From Eutreptiella sp. 'Long Island Sound 2002' (Eukaryota > Euglenozoa > Euglenophyceae > Eutreptiales > Eutreptiaceae), in assembly GCA_964036045.1 (NCBI GenBank), contig OZ038378.1, positions 59,557,408 through 59,621,407 on the forward strand: 64,000 nt of DNA, in the 5' to 3' direction. The stretch's first letter is position 1. Each line of letters begins with the position of its first letter. Of this stretch, positions 55,960 through 64,000 are shown one piece after another. The notes under the pieces were generated by a model. It ran no database searches. It had not been told where the DNA came from and worked only from the letters and a program-made list of their open reading frames with translations. Position numbers and translations under genes: made by a program.

Positions 55960-56447
55960 GGGGGGGGGGGGGCTGTCGGGTGGAGGGGGTGGACGAGGTG
56001 TCGGGTCGTCCGTGGTCGGCCATCCACAGGGAGGCCAATGTGCAAGCACAGTGCATGACATGGTTGTTTGCATACTTTGACGTGTCGTGGGTTGTGCAAG
56101 CGGCCCATGGCCATTGTCAAGTGCAAAATGCACAAGACGACCCAGGCACGTGGCAATTTTAAAATGCGTTGTGTACTGCAGCCGGCGGCTTGCAAGGATG
56201 GCCTCCCAAGGAGAAAGGCCGTGTAGTTGGCCTCATCACCCTCCACGGTCCGCGGGTTAGCACCACCCTCCCAAGTCTTCGTTTGGGCATTCCATATCCC
56301 CTCCTTAAACATGGAGCACACTTGGGGGCATGTGGACACCCCGATCACGCGTCGCCTCCACGGTTGATCCCCAACCGGGATCACCTTTGCCTCCTCCTTG
56401 CAGGCCCCCCATTGGACCAGCCCCGTGTTGATGATATCTTGAATCAC
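55960..56447 (-). CDS. Gene set C exon: transposase-like
   Basis: Begins at 56447 after acceptor GTTTAG with VIQDIINTGLVQWGACKEEA, then PWRRRVIGVSTCPQVCSMFK, EGDEANYTAFLLGRPSLQAA and RAWVVLCILHLTMAMGRLHN. In phase 0 with the upstream exon. The last part contains low-complexity Pro and joins the inverted insert, so its true end is unclear. Confidence 0.5.
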
Positions 56448-56575
56448 CTAAACAAGAGACATGGGGGGTGGTTAATTTCGTTCTAGTCTAGTCCAATCTA
56501 GCGTCTAGCGAGCGGTGTTTGAGGCCGACTAGATCAAGACTAGAACGAGTGAAAGGCACTAGGTGAGAGGAGTAC
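56448..56575 (-). other. Phase-0 intron of gene set C with CTAG hairpin
   Basis: A 128-nt minus-strand intron: donor GGGAG|GTACTC, acceptor TTGTTTAG|GTG, phase 0 on both sides (NWE | VIQD). It holds CGTTCTAGTCTTGATCTAG and CTAGACTAGAACGA in inverted orientation. Confidence 0.75.
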
Positions 56576-57052
56576 CTCCCAATTGCTCTTCCACAACGTG
56601 CCAAGGGTGTCCATGGCCTTGTCATCGCAATTGGCCATGCTCAACACCCAAAGGCCCGCCGGGGAGCGGGCCATGCGCTCGAAGTTGGCCAAGGAGATGG
56701 TGAGTTGGGTCCAATTGCCCCCGGCCACGGGGTAGGCATCTCCCCGGACGATGAACGTCAACGGGAAGGTGCGGTTGATTGACCGCACCAAGCCCGGCCG
56801 GTAGAGGATGTATGTGACCCATGAGGCAAAGGGCCATGAGATCCCGCCGGCCTTTGGCAACACCGTGGCAACGGGGTCATCCAATTGCACCTGGGCGACC
56901 AACTCCTTCCAACGGGCTTGGAAAGCCCGCTCGGTACAAATTGGACGGGAGTAGGGGCCACTAGGGACGGTGCGGTGATACTCCAACTTACGGAGCGTGT
57001 AGAGCTCCGAGAGTGTCCTCCATGAGGACTTGGGGGCCCTCATGTTGAGCAC
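56576..57052 (-). CDS. Gene set C exon: transposase-like core
   Basis: LRKLEYHRTVPSGPYSRPIC, AFQARWKELVAQVQLDDPVA, PFASWVTYILYRPGLVRSIN, FPLTFIVRGDAYPVAGGNWT, QLTISLANFERMARSPAGLW and VLSMANCDDKAMDTLGTLWK. The RGDAYP motif with a following W..L..SLAN resembles the first-Asp region of a DDE transposase, comparable with RVDACPLWR at 37.9 kb. It splices cleanly into the next exon. The 5' end lies in or before the G run at 57070. Confidence 0.5.
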
Positions 57053-57464
57053 TAGTTCACACGTGGCGCCGGGGGGGGGGGTAGGGAGGCGGCGTATGCC
57101 TCAACGGCGGCCTTGCATGCCTCACCCGTGGTATGGGTAGAAGTGGCGGAGTTCACATATTGGACGGCGTTGTTGAATTGCCGCCGTGCTAGGGGGCATG
57201 ATAGCCCCCACGTGGCCAACTAATGGCCCACCGGCTCATTCTTGAGGTTTGAGGCCCCACTTAACACGCGTAGTGCCTGAGACAAGAGGGAAGTATCCTT
57301 CCCGGTTGAGGAGGGAGCAAGGGGGGGAGTGGCGCGGCGCTTCATTGCAAAGAAATGTGCAATGTCTAAGCGGGATAGAAGGAAGCATGGAACAATGCAC
57401 TACGGACAATAGCAAGCATGCACGGGGGAACAATGAGGAAATTGGGATATGTTGGTAGACATTA

Positions 57465-57550
57465 TATCGTTCTAGGATTGATCTAATCTAGGTCACAACG
57501 TTCTAGCTAGAGCGTTCTAGGCTAGATGAAGATTGGGTCTTCTAGCGTGT
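57465..57550. repeat. C-family repeat block (probable intron)
   Basis: CGTTCTAGGATTGATCTAATC, CGTTCTAGCTAGAGCGTTCTAG and CTTCTAGCG units, next to a possible minus-strand donor GGTACACGC at about 57550. Confidence 0.6.
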
Positions 57551-58000
57551 ACCAGGGGTGATGATGCCCGTGGACCTGACGGTGCTGTACACCAGCCATC
57601 GCCCAGGGCCATTGGCGGCAGAGATTTTAGCGGGCCCGGTGATCGACGTGTCTGCCCAACCTTGCGCCCCCGAAGATTGTCCCCTGGGGCCATTTGTCCA
57701 TGAGGAGGAGGAGCTGCCAGCCCCGACCCCAAACAAGTTCCCTATGATTGCCACGTAGCCGGGCCGCCTGATGGTGGTGCGCAAAGGCCATGTGGGTGGG
57801 ATGGCAGTGGTTGAGGACACTGTAGACCCCCCCGTCGGCCAAGTCCTCTGATGGGATGTGGGAGGCACCCACCCCCCCCGGGGGTCGTTGACACGTCTGT
57901 CCTTGGTGAACTCGGGGACTCAGGTGGCTTACCCTGAGCGCCCAAAGGAGTACTAGTCCCTTGCCAACAGGTATGTGCCTGGAGTGCTGTGGGACTAAAG
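57551..58000 (-). CDS. Gene set C, upstream exon
   Basis: AIIGNLFGVGAGSSSSSWTN, GQSSGAQGWADTSITGPAKI and WLVYSTVRSTGIITPG, just before a donor-like GTACAC. Upstream frames are less clear. No domain recognised. Confidence 0.35.
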
Positions 58001-58039
58001 CCTTAGGCAAAACTTGCGTCTGGGGGGGGGGCTCCTCGA

Positions 58040-58255
58040 AGGTCGCTAGAAGGGGTGTTGTAAGGGGTTCCAGCGCCGGAAGGGTCTGTTGGAAGGGTGC
58101 CAGAAAGGTGAAGGAAGGGGTTCCAGCGCTGGAAGGGTCCGCTGCAAGGGCCCGCTGGAAGGGGGTTCCAGCGCTGGAAGGGGGGTTCCAGCAGAGTTCC
58201 AGCCACGGGCTCCATCGCATAAAGGGGTTCAAGCAGGGGTTCCATCAACGGTTCA
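58040..58255. repeat. E-family repeat: palindrome TTCCAGCGCTGGAA
   Basis: Eight or more units of GGGGTTCCAGCGCTGGAAGG and shorter variants, directly upstream of plus-strand coding sequence, as at 40880-41040. Confidence 0.75.
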
Positions 58256-58271
58256 AGCAGGCGTTGTATCA

Positions 58272-58935
58272 CCTGCACACCTCTTATTTCGGGCCACTGT
58301 GGATGTCTGGCCGCAATTGGTGCAGCGAGACGAGTCACTGGCCGAGGCGCAGGCAAGAGGAGAGGGTGCAACATGTGTGATTGACACACTGTCGGTTGCG
58401 TGGCAGGCCCGCGACGTGGCAGCTTGGCCAGCCAGTGCAGCAGCAAAGCCGGGTGCCGGGGCCGAGCTACTGTTCCGTCGAACCCCGTGGTACAAGGTTG
58501 TGGAGCTCAATGTGGCGAGAGGGAGCAGCATGAAGGTGTGTAGGTCTCCGGTCCGAGTGAAGGGTGTGCAAGGCCAGAAGTGAGCCGGGTTCATGTTTGG
58601 TGTTGGGAAAGGGCTGCACCGATCTTGGTTATACCAGATGTACCATGAGGAGCACGGGCGGAGCGTGTGGTATGGTCTGCGGGGGCTGCAAGGCGTTGGC
58701 GGAGATGAGGTTCCGTAGTCCATTATGAAGGCATTCGCTGCATGGCTGAACGAGCGCAAGGAGAATTATGTTGGTGGCCGAGGGCACACAAGGAGCGCTG
58801 CCCTTGAGGTTGAAGGAGACGACGAAGATGAAGAGGACAAGGATCAGCCGAAGGCCAATCCCAAAGACAAAGACAAGGGCAAGGACAAAGCCAAGGACGA
58901 GCCAAAGGAGAAGGGTAACTTCAGGGTACGAACCT
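58272..58935 (+). CDS. Unrecognised protein downstream of E repeats, with UGA and UAG in one frame
   Basis: In one frame: VDVWPQLVQRDESLAEAQAR, VIDTLSVAWQARDVAAWPAS, FRRTPWYKVVELNVARGSSM, ending GQK at TGA 58581, then AGFMFGVGKGLHRSWLYQMY, HEEHGRSVWYGLRGLQGVGG, DEVP, TAG 58716, SIMKAFAAWLNERKENYVGG, and a Lys/Asp tail (KDKDKGKDKAKDEPKEKG) before a donor-like GGTAAC/GGGTACG. One of the in-frame TGA codons in this window. Probably nuclear; family unknown. Confidence 0.45.
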
Positions 58936-59514
58936 GACATCCAAAGGGCTCGGCCTCCACCCGGGATAGGCAGTTTCTCTATTGCAGAAAAATGACCACA
59001 AACCCCCAACAAATCTTTATATTTCCGAAAACACCAACTTTCAACCAACACTGTTTTGGGGATTCCTCTTGTGCCACCCCAACCTGGCCAGGGTTTTAGT
59101 GTCAACGGGGATCCCCTTGGGTAAGGACTGTGCCGTACTATACTTTGAGCTAGATGCCCCCTTGGGATGGTGGTGGTGGTTCATTTTGGGTGGGATGGAT
59201 TATATGAGCACCAATATGTGCTTAATAGTGCAGGGTAGTTTCACTGTCAAAAGTGAAACTTGGACTGTGCCTTGCTCCGGAGGATATGTCATGGTATCAA
59301 CGACTGGAGCACATAGCTGCAAGAACTCGATGACTTGAAAGAATTTCACCGTTGAAAGTGAAGCTAGCTGTGATTCCGTGGCGCGCGTGTGTGTGGACTA
59401 AGAAAACGGTAACAGGCATCAAGCACTTTCGCTGTTGACAGTGACAGTATTTCCCACACTGTGGTATCCAGGGGAAGAGGCCTGTAAAAGACGGAACCGG
59501 AAATATCACCGGAC

Positions 59515-59590
59515 CGTCGTCTGGTCCAATGGTTATAACCCTCGTCTCGTACCACTGGGAGGTGGCTTCAATTCCCACTACATCCCCCGC
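59515..59590 (+). repeat. tRNA-like sequence, degenerate
   Basis: TCGTCTGGTCCAATGGTTATAAC resembles the 5' half of a tRNA-Glu/Asp D-arm region, and GTGGCTTCAATTCCCAC resembles a T arm 35 nt later. Acceptor pairing is poor. Likely a tRNA pseudogene or SINE head. Confidence 0.35.
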
Positions 59591-60165
59591 GTGGCCACCC
59601 TATGGCATGCCACACCAGTACATGGTCACCCACTAGGCATGGTAAGTGCCCCGTTGCAGAGGGGCTACACTACTAGTACTACCAAACCGGTAGTTTTTGG
59701 ACATGTTTTGTAGTATATAGTTGACCATGTAGTGAGACACTACATTTCTAGCCCTAGTTGTAGGAAAGGTACCCCACCAGGACTTGGAGGCATCAATGGA
59801 GTTGTACCTGACCCGTTATGTCCTTGTCGCTTCCCTATGGTTGTGGTGGATGGGGGGACAGTGGGGTGCTAGGTGAGGATCTCTTTGACTTCATGCCCCG
59901 CCCCAATGAACTTGCATTCACTCCATTGCCCACCTCCTTTCAAGTGGGAGGCACACACAACATCGGCTGACAAGGTGTTTCACTATCAAGAGTGGCCACT
60001 TCGTGTTAGGTCCACATGTTGTTTTTCCTCCTCTGCACAAGTTCTGTTATTCTACTTGCTGACACCTTGTCACTACTAACTTTCACTGACAACTGTGAAA
60101 CCATTGGTTGTTGTCTGCTTGTTCTGTCTGTATGTGATCTGCCTTTGATGCCCCAGAGGGCATTA

Positions 60166-61052
60166 TGACTGACAGCAGTGCCTCCCCATTTAGTCTACCA
60201 GACTTGTGCTCGGCGTTGTATGACGTCGTGGACCGGGCTGACATGTACCAAGACGGGGACTGCTGGTGGAGTGCGCTCTTGGGGCAGGACCAGCTTTGAC
60301 TCTTGTGGAGATAGCCCTGGAGTTACGTCTGAATCCTCGAACGAGCCGAAGTATTGCGGACCTGAAGCAGGATTGGCCGGGTCGTGGGTTTTCAGCAATG
60401 GCTACTGCACTTCTAGCCTGCTGCGTTCAAGGTCTTCTACTTCATGGTGCTGCTGGCAAAGCCGATGAACGTGGTAGAAACGGTCCCTATTAGAGGGGTT
60501 GTGACACCATTGACTAAGGAACAGCGGCTTGAGTTGCGGGGAAGTGGGCTTCTACTCCATTGGGTATTACCATTGGTCAACCGGGTCGCCCTTGCACAAG
60601 AGCACATCCGCCAAGAAATGACACAAGGACGCCATGTAACATGGGTAGACCGGTTTTGCAATAGCCGGTACAGCAAAAATCCTGATGGACCACGGGACAT
60701 CTCCTTGTCATGCACTGCGCTTTTCTCGCATGCCTGTCGCTGAAATTGCCGTGCGCTGGGTAGCCTGCCGCAGAGAAATTGACAACACGGGTCAAGGACT
60801 TGGCACTGCATATGCGAGACCCGGTCACTCAGTTTTGGGTGCTGTGCAGGACGTGGCATCGGATTGAGTGCCCCTTGGTCTTCTTCGCTGTCGGTTGGAT
60901 ATTTGCTAGGGCAACCCCAAGACTTCATCATGGCAGCCATACGGGTTATGGGACATCAATGTCACCAAGATGGCGGGATCCGGGGACGCGTCGGTCCGGT
61001 TATTGCAAAGCAATCCTGGGAACTGGGACCTAGTGAAGGTATGACTTTGTGA
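60166..61052 (+). CDS. Gene set D, first block, frameshifted
   Basis: ATG 60166: TDSSASPFSLPDLCSALYDV, VDRADMYQDGDCWWSALLG; shift; TLVEIALELRLNPRTSRSIA, GRGFSAMATALLACC; shift; FKVFYFMVLLAKPMNVVETV, LTKEQRLELRGSGLLLHWVL, RQEMTQGRHVTWVDRFCNSR to TGA 60741; then RVKDLALHMRDPVTQFWVLC and FIMAAIRVMGHQCHQDGG in other frames. Three or four one-base shifts join these into one believable protein. Family not recognised. Confidence 0.4.
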
Positions 61053-61281
61053 CATGAATATATGGTGGAGGGTTGCAAAGGTTGTGTACAATAGGGAGCA
61101 TGCTGCTTCTCCAGTACGCGGTGCGCTGCGGGGCACATGCCCTGTCTATGGGATTTGGCACGCTTAGAAGGCGTGTGTCACTGCTCTATAAAAGGTCTTT
61201 CCACCTTTTTTTATCTGCCTCGAGTATGATTGCTTCTTAATGGATCCAACTACCACGCGGGTGTACTAGTACCCCGCCCTC

Positions 61282-62300
61282 ATGGTCCTGGAGAGGCTAA
61301 TTTTATCCTGCTACCTTGCGTATCCCGCACTACACTCTCGATTCGACCCTAGCTTCCGGACTTTCGCTATTGACAGTGAAACCTCGCTATGGAAGGAGCG
61401 CTGGGAGGTCCTGCGGGAATTAGTGCAGGCTTATGTTCCTGCTGTCTTGTTTTCAGGTATAATGGTGCATGACTGCGCATGGAGACATCGAGCCTCTGGC
61501 GCTGGTGTTGCAGCTTGCAAGGTTTAGAATGCAGCATGTTTCTGCTGCGGAATATCAAGCCCGCACGTAATGACGGCAACTATGACAAGACTATCCGCAT
61601 TGCTCTCCTTCCGTGGAGTTCCTTCCATGATGCATTGCGAGGTACCACACATGTTGAAGAGAAAGGCGAATCTTTAGTGTCTCGTCTTGTGAAAGCACCA
61701 AAGCATGATCTCAGTGCTACCACACTGGAGCAATATGAGTCCCTGTTATTAGGCATCAGAAAGGCTGGACAAGGAACCACGGTCCAGCAGAAGCCCGAGA
61801 TAACATTGGGATGCGTCCAAACGGTGCAGGGTAGACCGCAAAACTTGTTGCACTATTTGACCCCAGACACGGCCCCCTTTGTAGATATCAGAACAGGTGA
61901 GATGGCGGATAATCCTAAGGCTGCCTGCGTTACAGGTACTAACATTTGGCCAGACAGTTTCAAATTTCCACCTGCCCTCATGGACTCAACAAGCTTGGTT
62001 GAGTCGGAGTATATCCGACTTCGCGAAAGCCCTCACCCTCTTTTTGACCGCTCAGGCAAAGCGTGTGAGAAGGCAGACAGCCGGGTTCTAGTTGATCACA
62101 TGATCCCGCACCAGCAACCGCCCCGTGGTCGTGACTATAGTTCCTTTTTAATGACTATGCAACAACAGCTGCACACCTACGTGGAATGTTACCACATGAT
62201 GCCATGGCGTTGGGACTGCCCATTTGGGAAAAGGTACCCAGAAAACGCAAAAGAGCAGATGATGTTGGTGACCAAAATGGGTCTCAAGTAGCTCCGATGA
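61282..62300 (+). CDS. Gene set D, second block with a 57-nt intron
   Basis: RFDPSFRTFAIDSETSLWKE, WEVLRELVQAYVPAVLFSG, probable intron 61457-61513 (TTTTCAG|GTATAA ... GTTGCAG), then after a shift NDGNYDKTIRIALLPWSSFH, LVSRLVKAPKHDLSATTLEQ, YESLLLGIRKAGQGTTVQQK, FPPALMDSTSLVESEYIRLR, FLMTMQQQLHTYVECYHMMP. It passes TAG 62289 and stops at TGA 62298 unless a frameshift leads into the acidic SDDDADLDAV segment downstream. Unknown function. Confidence 0.45.
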
Positions 62301-62576
62301 TGATGCGGACCTTGATGCCGTGGCATTGCGTGAGCATCAGTTGTGCTATGTTGATTTTGAAAGCGAGGACGACGCTTGTATCTTAGTTGGGTAGGGCTAG
62401 CAATGCTCCGGAGCACGGATGAATGTTGTGGCTAATGTCAATGGTGCCAAGGCAATCCAGAGATCCACGACAGCTTGCATATGCCTGCTCCCACTACTCA
62501 CATTCGTTGTTTCTTGAGTCCACTGCCTCACGTTGCACCGTTTCACTGTCAACAGTGAAATTCCTTTCGTGTCTCA

Positions 62577-64000
62577 TTGCATGCAAGAACCGAGGCCATG
62601 GTGCAGATGCTCTGTAACGCCGTCAAGTGGGATATGAGGTATTGGGCACCGGGTGCGACAGGCCACGAGGCAGCGAGGTACTGGCTGGGAACTGGTCAAC
62701 CGACATGGCAAAATTTGCGGAAGGCAAAATTCTGTCTGGACCCTTTGCGCGGTGACACATGTGGGTCACTGCGTGAAGCACTATGTGCTGCGGAGACTAA
62801 AGCTCATAGTGGGGGAGCTGCATCTGAGCTTGACGCAGTGTGCAGTGCTGCCTTTGCTGGAAGCCAAAGGACAATCCACTTCACTGGAGACAAGGGCAAG
62901 CATCTATCTGCCAAGGCCCACCTCTTGTACATTGAGGTCCCATAAGGAGGTGAAACATCACTTGTGCCGTAGGGATTCGGAAAGAAGCTTGCCACTAAAG
63001 GGGTCCCTACAATGTTGTACGGTCCAAATATGAAATACACCGTGGCACATCTGTTCGAAGAGGCTGCACCACTGCCCTAATGGCGGTACACCTGTATCCG
63101 CCTGTACACCCCCCGAGAAGACCTGCTGTTCACAAGCAAAAAGCATGAACAGCTGACAACACGAACCCTGTGCGCTATCCTGGTGACACCCGGAAGTATT
63201 GCACGACACCCGCCATACACTGCTACAAATTTGGAGTGGAGGTCATCGTGGTTCCGCTAGCTCATGGGATTGTTGGCTGGAGGACTTGTGGTACCAAGTG
63301 CACCAGAGCTGCCGGCAATTGTGGTGATGTTCAGCGCCTTCTGCAAACCAACACAAGTGTATGCGATGACAACAACAACGATTGCCTGCTTGCCTGGCTG
63401 GTTGTTGAAGCTCTGCGTACCGGATGCATTGGTAGTGGGGACCGACTGAGTCAAGCAAAACCTTGTGCGGGCTGCACAGCAATGTGCACGGGAACGAGCA
63501 GCAGACTTGCAAGCCGAAGGAGCGCTATGGCAAGCTGGAACGCCGGTGAATGCGCAGCAACTGCGCCTACTTGATAAGAACCTCCGGCATGAAGTCAAAG
63601 TGGCACACAAACTTGATCACAAGAGGCGGAAGTTGGTTCTAAAGGAACGGGGAAATGGTGTATTGGCGGCGGCGAGTAAGTCACTAAAGAAGAATGTTGA
63701 AAAGGTTGTTGAACACACGCAAGGAAGCCAGCATCAGAGGCTCCTCGACAACCCATTCGGTGCCACCACCACTCCAGAAAACCGGACTGTCCGAGGAGGT
63801 TTCGCTGTTGACAGTGAAAGTGACGGTCCTCAAGTTGCCTCATCCAGTGCTATCGATCTTGCAGCTCATGTGCCCCCAACTAACCTGGAAGCTGGTTTCC
63901 ATGTTGTTAGTGTCAATGCAAAGCCCGCTCCAAAGCCAGCTCGCGCGATCAAAAAGGCGAAGTCCAAGACCACTGCCAAGACAGGTGCAAAGGGGCAGAC
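62577..64000 (+). CDS. Gene set D, third block; long frame with four UAR, runs off the window
   Basis: A single frame from 62577 to the window end. It reads MVQMLCNAVKWDMRYWAPGA, HLSAKAHLLYIEVP, TAA 62943, GGETSLVP, TAG 62970, GFGKKLATKGVPTMLYGPNM, TAA 63078, WRYTCIRLYTPREDLLFTSK, TAG 63258, LMGLLAGGLVVPSAPELPAI, DALVVGTD, TGA 63447, then VKQNLVRAAQQCARERAADL, LLDKNLRHEVKVAHKLDHKR and a Lys/Ala-rich tail, still open at 64000. All four UARs read as Gln; the single TGA may be a mutated Arg CGA. Function unknown; the 3' part is basic and probably nucleic-acid binding. Partial. Confidence 0.5.

Larger units (their letters stand above)
59239..63819. repeat. Dispersed 20-bp palindrome TTTCACTGTCAACAGTGAAA (family D), seven copies
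   Basis: Copies at 59239, 59344, 59427, 60081, 61362, 62541 and 63800, each 20 nt with 9-bp arms TTTCRCTGT / ACAGTGAAA and a YR centre, with some mismatches. They are spread over 4.6 kb and absent elsewhere in the window as far as I can see. Two copies lie inside coding frames (FAIDSET and FAVDSES). A weaker match lies near 59973. Confidence 0.7.

Overview
This is a GC-rich eukaryotic nuclear window dominated by mobile elements, satellites and broken multi-exon genes. No operons, Shine-Dalgarno sites, rRNA or CRISPR are visible. Coding stretches carry spliceosomal (GT-AG) introns that keep frame when removed by eye. The recognisable proteins are a LINE reverse transcriptase, a second RT-like protein, two piggyBac-type transposase copies, transposase-like proteins of a type I cannot name, 2-oxoglutarate/Fe(II) oxygenase-like fragments, and several acidic or coiled-coil proteins.

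In many long, protein-like frames on both strands the only internal stops are TAG and TAA, placed where Gln fits, while the frames end at TGA. This suggests a nuclear code with UAR = Gln. Ulvophyte green seaweeds (Dasycladales, Cladophorales, Trentepohliales) are the best-known algal group with that code, so an ulvophyte is my working guess; ciliates and diplomonads also use it but fit the base composition less well. This is inference. C-to-T decay of CAG/CAA codons in silenced transposons is the main alternative, and at least four in-frame TGA codons need explaining.

Layout: 0.2-3.6 kb RT-like element, with two tRNA-like SINE pieces after it. 3.9-9.5 kb nothing convincing except small inverted repeats. 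9.5-10.9 kb purine-rich coiled-coil ORF. 11.6-12.9 kb minus-strand transposase-type fragment. 12.9-16.7 kb intron-rich gene A, bracketed by a 12-bp inverted repeat. 17.0-19.6 kb intron-bearing acidic protein running into a frameshifted piggyBac transposase. 20.0-25.2 kb minus-strand gene set B, including a 2OG oxygenase-like protein. 27.3-30.4 kb small ORFs, a second piggyBac C-terminus and a basic ORF. 32.6-33.7 kb minus-strand ORFs. 33.9-36.0 kb LINE. 36.0-38.9 kb coiled-coil and transposase-like proteins. 39.5-42.1 kb two opposed coding blocks. 42.5-51.1 kb three back-to-back satellites. 51.1-58.0 kb gene set C. 58.3-64 kb gene set D/E, running off the window.

The most unusual structure is that each intron-bearing family has its own palindromic or hairpin-forming repeat, found in its introns and again at its edges: GACCGGTC in A, TTCGTACGAA in B, CGTTCTAG/CTAGAACG in C, GCGTGCTGCGCG in the piggyBac family. 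The motif is shared between introns of one family and differs between families. Frameshifts are common, often in G or C runs, so either the elements are decayed or the assembly holds homopolymer errors.
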